Notes: generated by a model from the letters alone, not told the origin. DNA of 64,000 nt from an uncultured Eubacteriales bacterium (GCA_900544555.1 UQWD01000009.1:20464-84463), one strand, 5' to 3'; shown: positions 45,951 to 55,212, counted from the first letter of the stretch. Numbers and translations: made by a program.

Positions 45951-47809
45951 ACTCCGCCCCGTCTCTTCATCTGTACCAGCAGCACCGCGACGTCGGCCGG
46001 CGATACGCCCGAAATGCGCGAAGCCTGCCCGATATTCGCGGGGCGCTGCGCTTTGAGCTTTTGCCTCGCCTCCAGCCGAAGGCCGGTTATCGATTCATAA
46101 TCCAAGTCCTGCGGCAGCGCTAAAAGCTCCATCTGCTTAAACCGCCGCACCTGATCCTCCTGCTTTTTTATGTACCCGTCGTACCGGGCCATAACCTCCA
46201 CCTGCTCACAGGCTTCTTTATCCAGCGCGCCAAGGCCGTACGCTTGTGCTAAATCCGTATACGGTACGCCGCGCTTGATAAGCTCAAACAGCTTCACGCC
46301 GGGCTTGGCCCCGGCTCCGTCCTTTCCCGCCAGCAGACGCGTCATGCGTTCGTCTGGCGGCGCATACGCGTTAAGGTCTAAAAGCGCTTTTTTTACGGCG
46401 CTCTTTTTTTGAACGAGCCTTTCGTACCTTTTATCGCTTATTAATCCGGTCCGCCTTCCAAGCTCAGTTAACCTCATATCCGCGTTGTCCTGTCTGAGCA
46501 AAAGCCGATATTCCGCGCGCGAGGTCATCATGCGGTAGGGCTCGTCCGTACCCTTTGTGACCAAATCGTCCACAAGCACGCCGATGTAGGCGTCCGCCCT
46601 TGTGAGCAGCAGCGGCGCTTCCCCCTTCAGGCTGAGGCCGCAATTTAATCCGGCGTATAAACCCTGCGCGGCCGCCTCCTCATAACCGGAGCTGCCGTTT
46701 AACTGCCCGGCAAAATACAGCCCCGGAACTTGCTTTGATTCTAAATTAAGCCCCAGCTGGGCCGGATCGATACAGTCGTACTCTATCGCATAGCCGGGCC
46801 TTGTTATGGAGCACCGCTCAAGGCCGGGAATGGTTCTGAGCATTTTGAGCTGTACGTCCTCGGGCAGGCTTGTGGACATACCCTGCACATACATCTCCAT
46901 TGTGGAAAGGCCCTCGGGTTCGATGAACACCTGATGCCTGTCTTTGTTTTCAAACCGCGTGATCTTATCCTCGATGGAGGGGCAGTATCGCGTCCCCGTG
47001 CCTGCGACCAGGCCGCTGTACATGGCGGAGCGGCTCAGGTTTTCGCGGATAAGCTCATGCGTTCTTTCATTGGTATACGTCAGATAGCACAGGCTTTGCT
47101 TTAAATCGCGCACGGGCGTTAAGAAGGAGAATGCTGGCGGGGGCGTATCCCCGCGCTGGGGCTCCATCCGCGAAAAATCAAGCGTCCTCCCGTTTACGCG
47201 CGCCGGCGTTCCGGTTTTGAACCTGCGCAGGGCAAAACCCAGCTCGTTGAGCGAGGCGGAAAGGCGGTTCGCCGGCGTTAATCCGGCCGGGCCGCAATCG
47301 GTCACGCTTTCGCCGATGAATATCCGGCTTTTCAGGTACACGCCGCAGGCTACGATAACCGCCCGGCACGAATAACGCGCGCCGCCTGTGCATTCAACGC
47401 CGCTCACGCGCCCGTTCGCAGCCAATATACGCTCGCATTCGCCCTGCCTAAGCTCAAGATTTTCTTCCATCTCCATCGCGCGCTTAACCCGCTCGTGGTA
47501 ACGCCGTTTATCCATCTGCGCGCGCAGGGAATGCACGGCCGGCCCCTTTCCCGTATTGAGCATGCGGATCTGTATTACCGCGTCGTCGGCCGCGGCGCCC
47601 ATCTCTCCGCCCAACGCGTCTATCTCGCGCACGAGATGGCCCTTTGACGTCCCCCCGATCGCCGGATTACATGGCATCAGAGCGACCGCTTCCAGATTAA
47701 TGGTAAGGCAGAGCGTTTTTAGGCCCATGCGCGCGAGCGCCAGCGCCGCCTCGCACCCCGCATGCCCAGCGCCCAGCACAATAACGTCATACCTCCCCGC
47801 GTCGAACAT
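45947..47809 (-). CDS. mnmG: tRNA uridine-5-carboxymethylaminomethyl(34) synthesis enzyme MnmG
   Basis: 620 residues from the ATG at 47809 with GGAGGTAAACGGG upstream; the frame runs on to 47875 without family support. FAD-binding VLGAGHAGCEAALALARMG, LMPCNPAIGGTSKGH and PGYAIEYDCIDPAQL are signatures. With MnmE it modifies the wobble uridine of several tRNAs. mnmE does not lie directly upstream in the window. Confidence 0.97.
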   Translation of the reverse strand: MFDAGRYDVIVLGAGHAGCEAALALARMGLKTLCLTINLEAVALMPCNPAIGGTSKGHLVREIDALGGEMGAAADDAVIQIRMLNTGKGPAVHSLRAQMDKRRYHERVKRAMEMEENLELRQGECERILAANGRVSGVECTGGARYSCRAVIVACGVYLKSRIFIGESVTDCGPAGLTPANRLSASLNELGFALRRFKTGTPARVNGRTLDFSRMEPQRGDTPPPAFSFLTPVRDLKQSLCYLTYTNERTHELIRENLSRSAMYSGLVAGTGTRYCPSIEDKITRFENKDRHQVFIEPEGLSTMEMYVQGMSTSLPEDVQLKMLRTIPGLERCSITRPGYAIEYDCIDPAQLGLNLESKQVPGLYFAGQLNGSSGYEEAAAQGLYAGLNCGLSLKGEAPLLLTRADAYIGVLVDDLVTKGTDEPYRMMTSRAEYRLLLRQDNADMRLTELGRRTGLISDKRYERLVQKKSAVKKALLDLNAYAPPDERMTRLLAGKDGAGAKPGVKLFELIKRGVPYTDLAQAYGLGALDKEACEQVEVMARYDGYIKKQEDQVRRFKQMELLALPQDLDYESITGLRLEARQKLKAQRPANIGQASRISGVSPADVAVLLVQMKRRGGV

Positions 47810-47875
47810 CCCGTTTACCTCCAATGCAACAACCGTAAAGAACATTATAGCAAACTGGATAGGAATGGGAAACAA

Positions 47876-48220
47876 GAATTATTTACCGAACATGCTTTCA
47901 TTAAAGAACCTCTATTTTCAGCCTTTGGGCTCGCGGGCATGAACGGACGGCTTGAGGCAATTGATTGATTAAGCATACCTTGCACAAAGCGCGCCTTTAT
48001 AAACGCCTTTATGAAAGAACGGAATTTTGAGATGAGGGCGGAGTAAAAGCGATACGGAACTCAAAACGCGCTGCGTTTCCCCGTTGAAACGGTTAAAATA
48101 GTGCTGCTGCGGAAAAATGCCGTTGAGGAGGCCGGCAAAGCGGCATGTGAGGCGTACCTTGCGTTTTTTGAGCGGAAAAAGTATGATGAAGCGCATGCGC
48201 CGCTCACGGAGTTGGAATGA
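47876..48220 (+). pseudogene. Remnants of an unidentified gene
   Basis: Two short stretches look like old coding sequence: 47876-47968 (ELFTEHAFIKEPLFSAFG) and 48047-48220 (RFPVETVKIVLLRK, then EAGKAACEAYLAFFERKKYD, stop at 48218). They are in different frames, with stops between, and lack starts. I could not name the family. Low confidence. Confidence 0.3.
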
Positions 48221-48354
48221 AACCGGCGGATTCATCCCGCGCGGAAGCTTGCTTTTGTTTTAGGATAAATAATAGCCATCTCCCCTTCTTCTACGGGCGT
48301 AAGAAAAACTTCATTTTGCTTTTATGAAGGATATAGCTTAACAGGCAGTTGTAT

Positions 48355-48517
48355 GGTAAAATTTATACGGTACGAACCGCAAGCTAACATAAAAACCTGG
48401 CTGGTTCGCACCGTAAAGAAGCATTATTAGATTGTCATTTAACGGGATTGTTTACATGCAAATGAAGTGTCAACACAATATCTGGTTGAAATAGGGGGTG
48501 AGCAGCAAGATATTGCG
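48355..48517 (+). promoter_or_regulatory. CRISPR leader A
   Basis: About 160 A+T-rich bases immediately before the first CRISPR repeat. The last 94 bases differ from the leader of CRISPR locus B (53705-53800, opposite strand) at only three positions, and similarity continues more loosely outward to about 48355. Confidence 0.8.
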
Positions 48518-48619
48518 GTCGCTCCCCGCGAGGGGAGCGTGGATTGAAATTCCACGCTGCGGAGGGTGTGCTGTGCAAGTGCAAGCGTCGCTCCCCGCGA
48601 GGAAAGCGTTGCTACAATA
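48518..48619 (+). CRISPR. Minimal CRISPR array A, type I-C-like repeat
   Basis: One intact 33-base repeat (48518-48550: GTCGCTCCCCGCGAGG, then GGAGCGTGGATTGAAAT), one 36-base spacer (48551-48586) and a terminal repeat from 48587 whose 3' half is degenerate (GTCGCTCCCCGCGAGG kept, then AAAGCGTTG). The repeat with its GTGGATTGAAA end is of the type I-C kind. Transcription would run rightward from the leader. No cas gene is in the window. Confidence 0.85.
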
Positions 48620-48632
48620 TCTTGAGGCAAAT

Positions 48633-48668
48633 AAAAAAACAAGCCCGCATGCTCACGCATGGGGCTTG
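48633..48668 (-). terminator. Terminator of the DUF1015 gene
   Basis: Read leftward, CAAGCCCCATGCG and its partner GCATGCGGGCTTG form a stem followed by seven T. It ends the leftward DUF1015 transcript just before CRISPR array A. Confidence 0.8.
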
Positions 48669-48695
48669 GATCTTAAACGTCGTCTTTTTATAGCC

Positions 48696-50033
48696 TTATT
48701 TTATGCGGCGGCACTCAAGATAATAGCGCTTCTCGTTAGCCTCGCCCATTGAGAACGTTTTGCGGGGCAGCGCTCCGTCGAACACGACCGTGCGGAACAA
48801 CGCGCTTTTATGCATGGGCGGTAGCGTAAAGCCCATGTTCCCGGGCTTGCTTCCAAGGCGCGTTACAACGTCCTCTCCATGAATGTAGTCTATCGAGCAG
48901 CCGGAGATTTCGTTAAGCATCACATCCAGCGCGTTTTGCAGCGTGCCGACCTCCAGCTGAGCAGAGGGACGCGTAACCCTGAAATAACCGCGCCCGCGCT
49001 CGGTAACGAACGGCAGTATATGGCGGCCGTCCCGCTCTTCACCCGACAGCGCGCGCTCATACTCCGCTTCACAGGTGAACTCAAAAACCTCGCAAGCCTG
49101 GCCCGCCATCTTTTCCTTTAAATACTGTACCGCGCGTTGAGTATCAAGCCCGAACACAACGCGGTGTATGGGTTCAAAAACAATACCTTGATCATGGACG
49201 TTTTCCAGCTCAACAAGGCAATACCGGGAAGGATGGTTTTGCGCCTCCTCAGCGCTTAACTGAGCCTTGCACCTCTCCCAATTGGCCTTGGCGGTTGCGA
49301 AGGAATGGTTGCCGTCGCCCATCGCGAAAAGCATGGGCGCTTTATCCGGGCCGTAGCTCTTTGCGAAACGTTTCGGATCCGCAAGCGCCTTAAGCGCGCT
49401 GAGCGCTTTGCTTATAAGCGCGTCGTCGTCAACGAAATAGCCCTCGATATGTCCCCCGCCCTGCATCAAGTCGAAATCGTACAGCTTCTTTATTCCATCG
49501 GCGCATTCCAAAAGGGGCTCGATAACCGTCCGCTCCGGATCGTCGATAAGCACCAGAATATGGGGCATCTCCAGTGTCGCGTCCTTTCGGATGCGCAAGC
49601 GCGGCGGGATGCGTTCAACAATCGTGCCCTCCGTTGCGCGAATAAGCGTCTGCGCGCCCTTTTCATACGAATAATTCTCGAGATCCAGCGCCACGACCAA
49701 ACCATTCCTGGTTTTGCCCTCCGCAGTGCGGCGCACAAGCACGAACCCCTCCCCTATGTTTTGCAGTATTCCCTTACCCATGTATTCCTGCATGGCGCTG
49801 TTGATATCCTCAATGCGCTCGGCCTCTCCGGGCTTATCCAGATACATCTCAGGCAGCATCAGCCGCAGGGTAGAGGGCGCATCCCCCACGATTTTCTCCG
49901 TTTCCTGCCAGTATTCCGGCTCGGACGTATACTGGTCGCAGGCCACAACCGCCCACTTCGTCAAATCCACGCCTTGATTAGGGAATAAAATTTCAGGAAC
50001 AAGAACGCCGATATTGTTTTCGTATTTCGCCAT
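48696..50033 (-). CDS. DUF1015 family protein
   Basis: 445 residues from the ATG at 50033 with GGAGGCAATTCT upstream. Recognised by LTKWAVVACDQYTSEPEYW, the central MLFAMGDGNHSFATAKANWE and IDYIHGEDVV. The family is widespread in anaerobes. Its function is not established; gene neighbourhoods elsewhere link it to serine metabolism, and an sda pair is present in this window but far away. It is a single gene with its own terminator. Confidence 0.85.
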   Translation of the reverse strand: MAKYENNIGVLVPEILFPNQGVDLTKWAVVACDQYTSEPEYWQETEKIVGDAPSTLRLMLPEMYLDKPGEAERIEDINSAMQEYMGKGILQNIGEGFVLVRRTAEGKTRNGLVVALDLENYSYEKGAQTLIRATEGTIVERIPPRLRIRKDATLEMPHILVLIDDPERTVIEPLLECADGIKKLYDFDLMQGGGHIEGYFVDDDALISKALSALKALADPKRFAKSYGPDKAPMLFAMGDGNHSFATAKANWERCKAQLSAEEAQNHPSRYCLVELENVHDQGIVFEPIHRVVFGLDTQRAVQYLKEKMAGQACEVFEFTCEAEYERALSGEERDGRHILPFVTERGRGYFRVTRPSAQLEVGTLQNALDVMLNEISGCSIDYIHGEDVVTRLGSKPGNMGFTLPPMHKSALFRTVVFDGALPRKTFSMGEANEKRYYLECRRIK

Positions 50034-50666
50034 AGAATTGCCTCCATGCATAGTAATAAAGCGCCCCTTAATACTTCGTTCATATTCGGGACATCATCAC
50101 CTAGTTTACACAAAAATGTACGGATTGCAAGACATAATGGATTAATATAAGTATAAACGCGACAACAGCGTGAGCCAAGCGTGCCGGCGGCATGGAATCA
50201 CGCGCGGCGAATGCCTTATGGCAATCAACGTTCTATTTTGGCAGATTTAATTTGTTGAAACAGCGATTAAGGAAATTTAGCGCTTCTATAAGCTTTAGGA
50301 GACGGGTATTTATGACGTCACTATACAAATTACGTCATGCCTATACGCCTTCGACTAACGTCCTCTTCTGAAATAATCAGTGTGACTACATCCAATTTAA
50401 ACTCGTATGAAGGATTTATATAAAAGAAGAATTGGTAAATTTAATAAGGGCATAGTGTGGCCGACGCGCGGTATTACCTTTTACGGCGGCCAGAATACAG
50501 GCCGCGGCGGGTTTGTACTCTGGTATGCACACGCGTATACGGCAAAATATGTTATTCAAGGCCGAATACAATCTTATGTATTGACCGTTTAATATTTCAT
50601 GCTCGCAAAACCGCTATCCTTTTCCGGCAAAAGATCACAGCGCTTATCAGCATTTAATAAATGCAA
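50034..50666. other. Intergenic, about 630 bases, no gene supported
   Basis: Contains the DUF1015 promoter region and the end of the pfkA unit. A 61-codon rightward frame (50407-50592) has no family match or ribosome site. Confidence 0.4.
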
Positions 50667-51773
50667 TCAATTCTTTCCGCCTTCATCACCAAACGAAGTA
50701 CCCGTGTCCCTGGCCGTTTGAATGAGCGGATAATCTATCGGAAGGAACTTGGTACGGCTTGCGGCCTCGTCAAGCGGAACGGATACGATATCGCCTTTTT
50801 GTATGCCGACCATCATCCCGTAGCGCCTCTCCATAATGAGGCGGGCCGCAGCAGCGCCAAACTGCGTGGCCAGCACGCGATCGTAGGGGCAAGGCGGGCC
50901 CCCGCGCTGGTAATGGCCCGGTATGGTCACGCGCGCTTCCTGACCTGTCAGCTCCTGAAGCTGGCTTGCTATGCGGTAGGAGATGGTTGGATGAAATACC
51001 GCCCCGCTCTTTTTCTTTTTTCTCCGCTCCTCCTCGCTAAGAACCGCGTCCTCGCAGCTAACGGCGCCTTCGGCCACGGCAATGATGGAAAACGTCCGCC
51101 CCTGTTTTTTCCTGTGCTCGATAGCTTGCGCTACTGCACGGATATCATAGGGTATTTCAGGAATCAGTATAACATCGGCGCCTCCCGCCACGCCCGCGTT
51201 TAGCGTAAGCCAGCCCGCGTCGCGGCCCATCAGCTCCACAATAAACACGCGGCTGTGCGAGGACGCGGTTGTATGTATGTAATCGATTACGTTCGTCGCA
51301 ATATCTGCCGCGCTTTGGAACCCAAACGTCGTGTCGGTACCCCAAATATCGTTATCAATCGTTTTAGGCAGGGTAATCACGTTCATTCCAGCGTCAGCAA
51401 GCAGCTTCGCGCTTTTTTGCGTTCCGTTTCCGCCAAGCACCACCAAGCAGTCCAGATTCAGGCGCGTATAGGTATCGAGCATGGCGGGCATAACGTCGGC
51501 GCCTTTGTCGTCCACTATCGCTTTGCCTGGAATGTACGGCTGCCGCGAGGTGCCGAGAATAGTCCCGCCCTGCGTGATGATGCCCGAAAAATCCTTCGGC
51601 TCCATATATCGGTAATCGTTCTCTATCAACCCCCGGTAGCCATCGAACATACCGAATATCTCCACATTGGAGACGTACTGGTTAAGCGCCTTGCCGACCC
51701 CGCGTATCGCGGCGTTGAGCCCCTGGCAATCCCCTCCGCTTGTAACAAGCGCGACCCTGGTTTTGCGTTTCAT
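50667..51773 (-). CDS. pfkA: 6-phosphofructokinase
   Basis: 368 residues. GGNGT (114-118) and PKTIDND (136-142) mark the substrate site. The Gly in GGNGT points to ATP rather than pyrophosphate as donor, whereas the Lys in PKTIDND (Gly in E. coli PfkA) is typical of the PPi-dependent and mixed group III enzymes. ATP use is therefore likely but not certain. GDCQGLNAAIRG binds the phosphoryl donor, and MGRDAGWL lies in the fructose-6-phosphate site. A clear ACGGAGGTAACAG ribosome site precedes the start. Confidence 0.95.
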   Translation of the reverse strand: MKRKTRVALVTSGGDCQGLNAAIRGVGKALNQYVSNVEIFGMFDGYRGLIENDYRYMEPKDFSGIITQGGTILGTSRQPYIPGKAIVDDKGADVMPAMLDTYTRLNLDCLVVLGGNGTQKSAKLLADAGMNVITLPKTIDNDIWGTDTTFGFQSAADIATNVIDYIHTTASSHSRVFIVELMGRDAGWLTLNAGVAGGADVILIPEIPYDIRAVAQAIEHRKKQGRTFSIIAVAEGAVSCEDAVLSEEERRKKKKSGAVFHPTISYRIASQLQELTGQEARVTIPGHYQRGGPPCPYDRVLATQFGAAAARLIMERRYGMMVGIQKGDIVSVPLDEAASRTKFLPIDYPLIQTARDTGTSFGDEGGKN

Positions 51774-51916
51774 CTGTTACCTCCGTTACGGCGCGGAGCG
51801 CGCCGCGTATAGAAAAAGTCTAGGTTCTTCAACACAATTTGTCAACTATGATTTGTATGGGATATAATAGTACTTGGAAAGCGCGTCGACACGGCTTGAT
51901 TGAGAAAGGCGGTACA

Positions 51917-52636
51917 ATGCTCAAAAACGGCGAACGCATTGAGGATCTAAAGTATAAGGGCCTAAGGATCATTCGCCCGCCAGGCGGGTTTACCTATGGT
52001 ACGGATTCTGTGCTGCTTGCGGGCTTATCCCGCGCGGGACGGAAGGAATCCGTTGTGGAGCTTTGCTCGGGCGCGGGGGCAATCGCGCTTTTATTCGGCG
52101 CTCGGACGGGAGCGCGGGTTATTGCGGTTGAATTAAGAGCGGATCTGTCGGACGCGGCCGCGCGATCCGTTAGGATGAACGGCCTTAAAAATGTAGAGGC
52201 GCTTCAAATGGATTTGAGGGACGCGCCCAGGCTTATAGGATACGGCGGCTTCGACGCGGCCGTCTGCAACCCGCCTTACTTCAGCGGGGGTACGCGCAGC
52301 CCGGATGAAATAAGGCGTATGAGCGCGCATCAGGAAAACGGCGTGCTTGATGACGTGGCTCAATGCGCGTTCCGGCTGTTGAAAAACGGCGGCCGCTTCT
52401 ACATGGTGTATCCAGCCTCTCTGATAGCCGGCGCTTTTGCGTCCCTCACAGGAAACGGGCTCGAACCCAAGCGCATCCGTTTTATCTCGCACAGAGAGGG
52501 GAAGGCCCCTTACCTTCTTTTTATTGAGGCGAAAAAACTCGGCGGCCGTGGCGCGATAATCGAACCGAACCTGTACCTGACAGATATAAACGGTGATAAA
52601 ACCGAGGAGATAAAAAGAATATATCATGAACAGTAA
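51917..52636 (+). CDS. tRNA1(Val) (adenine37-N6)-methyltransferase-like protein
   Basis: 239 residues from the ATG at 51917 (GGCGG upstream); the frame continues to 51839 without support. SAM motif VVELCSGAGAIALLFGA and catalytic NPPYFSGG are the TrmN6/YabB type. It overlaps rsmI by eleven bases; this pairing (yabB-yazA-rsmI) is standard in Firmicutes, although the GIY-YIG gene yazA is missing here. Confidence 0.9.
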   Translation: MLKNGERIEDLKYKGLRIIRPPGGFTYGTDSVLLAGLSRAGRKESVVELCSGAGAIALLFGARTGARVIAVELRADLSDAAARSVRMNGLKNVEALQMDLRDAPRLIGYGGFDAAVCNPPYFSGGTRSPDEIRRMSAHQENGVLDDVAQCAFRLLKNGGRFYMVYPASLIAGAFASLTGNGLEPKRIRFISHREGKAPYLLFIEAKKLGGRGAIIEPNLYLTDINGDKTEEIKRIYHEQ

Positions 52637-53480
52637 GCTCTACCTGTGCGCTACGCCCATCGGCAACCTGGGCGACGTGACCCGCCGCGTGGAAAAGACG
52701 CTGGCGGAGGCCGATTTGATTTACGCTGAGGATACAAGAAGAGCCGGGGTGCTGCTTAACAGCCTTGGCCTCCATAAGCCGCTGCGCTCGTGCCACGAAC
52801 ACAATGAAAACAGCCGCGCCGACGAGATTGCGGCGGCTGTAAGGGGGGGCAAGGCCGTTGCCTACATAACCGACGCGGGCATGCCGGGTGTTTCCGACCC
52901 TGGGGAAAGACTGATAGCCGCTTTTATGCGGGAAGGGCTTCCATTTGAAGTGCTTCCGGGGCCGTCGGCGTTTATAACCGCCGCCGTGCTATCCGGCCTG
53001 CCGTGCGGGGAAATCTGCTTTATCGGCTTCCTCCCGCGCGAGGGGAAGCAAAGGCGCGAAAAGCTCAAAGCGTACGCCGAGGTGCCGGCGACAATGGTTA
53101 TCTATGAAAGCCCGCTTCGCGCAGCGGCAACGCTTGAAGAGCTATCTCAGTGCTGGGGCGACAGGCCCGCCGCGCTTGTGCGGGAGATTACCAAGCTGTA
53201 TGAGGAAACAACAAGGGGGTCCCTTCGTGAAATTGCGGAGCGGTTCAGGGAGAGGCCGCCACGCGGCGAATGCGTGCTGGTTGTGGCCGGCGCGAAAAAA
53301 CCGAACGGACCCAGCGAGCAGGATATGGACGCAATGCTGCGCGCACTTATGGCTGAGGGCGCAAGCTTAAGGGATGCGGCAAGGGAAGCCGGCGCCGCGC
53401 TAGGCGCGCCAAGGAACGAGGCTTACCGCCGCGCGGTGGAGTTGAGCCGGGAATCGGTCGGGGAAGATTCAGAAGAATAG
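52626..53480 (+). CDS. rsmI: 16S rRNA (cytidine1402-2'-O)-methyltransferase
   Basis: 284 residues. Motifs LCATPIGNLGDVT, AEDTRRAGVLLN, SCHEHNENSRADEI, ITDAGMPGVSDPG and VLPGPSAFITAAVLSG are diagnostic for the tetrapyrrole-methylase fold RsmI. It ends 123 bases before CRISPR array B. Confidence 0.96.
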   Translation: MNSKLYLCATPIGNLGDVTRRVEKTLAEADLIYAEDTRRAGVLLNSLGLHKPLRSCHEHNENSRADEIAAAVRGGKAVAYITDAGMPGVSDPGERLIAAFMREGLPFEVLPGPSAFITAAVLSGLPCGEICFIGFLPREGKQRREKLKAYAEVPATMVIYESPLRAAATLEELSQCWGDRPAALVREITKLYEETTRGSLREIAERFRERPPRGECVLVVAGAKKPNGPSEQDMDAMLRALMAEGASLRDAAREAGAALGAPRNEAYRRAVELSRESVGEDSEE

Positions 53481-53603
53481 CCTAATCGCTGCGTGAAAGG
53501 TTAGGGCGTTAATTACCTCCCGCATATGCGGCGGAATATTTGAATTGGCCGTATCGATAAAATCTTACAGCTGATAGTTCTTTTATTGGATTAGCTCCAA
53601 CAC

Positions 53604-53704
53604 ATTTCAATCCACGCTCCCCTCTCGGGGAGCGACTTGGGCGTCCACGGCGTTTTTTACCTCCTTAAGTAGTTTCAATCCACGCTCCCCTCGCGGGGAG
53701 CGAC
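53604..53704 (-). CRISPR. Minimal CRISPR array B, type I-C-like repeat
   Basis: Two 33-base repeats (leader-side 53704-53672 and distal 53636-53604) and one 35-base spacer (53637-53671). The leader-side repeat matches that of array A except for its last base; the distal repeat has one change in the stem loop. Both are intact. The array points leftward, facing array A. No cas gene is near. Confidence 0.85.
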
Positions 53705-53870
53705 CGCAACATCTTGCTGCTCACCCCCTATTTCAACCAGATATTGTGTTGACACATCATTTGCATGTAAACAATCCCGTTAAATGACGATCTAATAATG
53801 CTTTTTTACGGTGCGAACCAGCTGGCGTTTTTATGTTTGCTTGCGGTACGCGCTTCATAAACTGTACCAT
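53705..53870 (-). promoter_or_regulatory. CRISPR leader B
   Basis: The reverse complement nearly matches leader A (three differences in the 94 bases next to the repeat), including GTGTCAACACAATATCTGG and AGGGGGTGAGCAGCAAG. Similarity weakens after about 53830, with TGCTTGCGGTACG still shared. Confidence 0.8.
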
Positions 53871-53997
53871 ACAATGGTTTTATCGGCTATACAATAAGTT
53901 AAAAGATTATCGTATTCAAATGGAGGAATGAACGCTTCGCCTCATTCCTCCGGCCTATACGGGGCGCGCTATACGCCCGCTTCTATTGCGGATAGCA

Positions 53998-55212
53998 TTA
54001 CAAAACGTCCGGAACAGTATCCTGTCGGGTTTCATCCGGATCTATCCTGCCGCTTAACAGCTCAATGTTCGTATTCTCGTGCATATCGCAGCATCCCAAT
54101 ACCAACGCGGCCAGAATACCTGTTTGCGGCCAGAATATTGTCGCATCCACAACCCCATGCATGATAAACGCCAATATGACAACGAGGGCCAGCGCGCTGC
54201 GCTGTTTATCTATGCGTCTGTGATACAAGCGGATTATTCCCTTAACCGAAAATGTAAAGTAGGTCAGCGCAAGCGCGCAGCCTATCAGCCCGTAATTGAG
54301 CGCCAGCTCCAAAACAATATTATGCGCGTGATTGACCGGGAAGCCCTGGTACGCCTCATAAATTCTTCGGTAAGTAAAGCAACCTCCGCCCCAAAGCGGG
54401 TGCTCCCAGACCCCATTGACGGCCGTTCCCCAAATGGAGAATTTGATACCGACGTCCTCCCCCAGCGTATCCAGGCGGGGAAGCAGCTCGGGCGTAAAAA
54501 ACGTAATTGCGGCAATCAGCGCGACAATACCTAAATACACGGGAAGAAATCGCCTGTTAACAAATAAAATCAGAATAAGCGACGTTATAATAATAACCAC
54601 AAACGCCGTCCTGCTCTGGCAAATGCCAAGACCCATCAGATTGACGGCCATAACCATCGCGTAATATCCTCTTTTGCGCCGGCTTTGCCCGCCCGGCCTG
54701 ATTAACCGGTAAAGTGCCATCAGCGTGACCGCCTCAATGATCGTGGCGTAAAAGTTCGGGTTGTAAAAAACGGATTCAAACCTATGCCCGAACTCGCCCT
54801 TGACAATAAAGAGAAGCTGCGCCAATCCAACCAAGAAGCTTATAATGCTTAAAAAGCAGCACAAATCAATAACACCGTCCATCAAACGCGGCGTCATTAC
54901 ACGGCGTATAAAAACCAATACGATAAGAGCGATAAATATACCCAGCGCGACCGCTATCTCAAACCATCCGCCATGGGCAGCTGAGGCGGCGATTGCGCCT
55001 ATACCGAACAAAAGAAGAAGCCCGGAACCCTTAACGCTCCTAAACATACGGCCGATTCCGCCGTTTATCAGCAGGCGCGCGAAAAGGACGGCGGCGCACA
55101 AGCCTATCGCATATACAGAAATAAAGGCCGATGCTACCAACAGCAGCACCGCCTTTTCATCCAGCGTATATGTATTTTTCAGCTTAAGCGCAAGGGCGCG
55201 TAATTGAAACAT
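53998..55212 (-). CDS. O-antigen ligase (WaaL/RfaL) family membrane protein
   Basis: 404 residues from the ATG at 55212 (AGGAGAGT upstream); an in-frame start at 55269 has no support. About ten membrane helices, a large loop and the Wzy_C motif region GGGCFTYRRIYEA followed by NHAHNIVLELALNYGLIG. In Gram-positive bacteria such proteins polymerise or ligate surface glycans. It stands alone here, not in a polysaccharide cluster. Confidence 0.85.
   Translation of the reverse strand: MFQLRALALKLKNTYTLDEKAVLLLVASAFISVYAIGLCAAVLFARLLINGGIGRMFRSVKGSGLLLLFGIGAIAASAAHGGWFEIAVALGIFIALIVLVFIRRVMTPRLMDGVIDLCCFLSIISFLVGLAQLLFIVKGEFGHRFESVFYNPNFYATIIEAVTLMALYRLIRPGGQSRRKRGYYAMVMAVNLMGLGICQSRTAFVVIIITSLILILFVNRRFLPVYLGIVALIAAITFFTPELLPRLDTLGEDVGIKFSIWGTAVNGVWEHPLWGGGCFTYRRIYEAYQGFPVNHAHNIVLELALNYGLIGCALALTYFTFSVKGIIRLYHRRIDKQRSALALVVILAFIMHGVVDATIFWPQTGILAALVLGCCDMHENTNIELLSGRIDPDETRQDTVPDVL

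Noticed and set aside
48498..48752. Rightward 84-codon frame through CRISPR array A (contains SLPARGAWIEI)
   Set aside because: The peptide is the usual translation of a type I-C repeat, repeated per unit. It is an artefact of the CRISPR array.
50407..50592. Rightward 61-codon frame upstream of the pfkA 3' end
   Set aside because: No ribosome site or conserved pattern; composition fits non-coding DNA.
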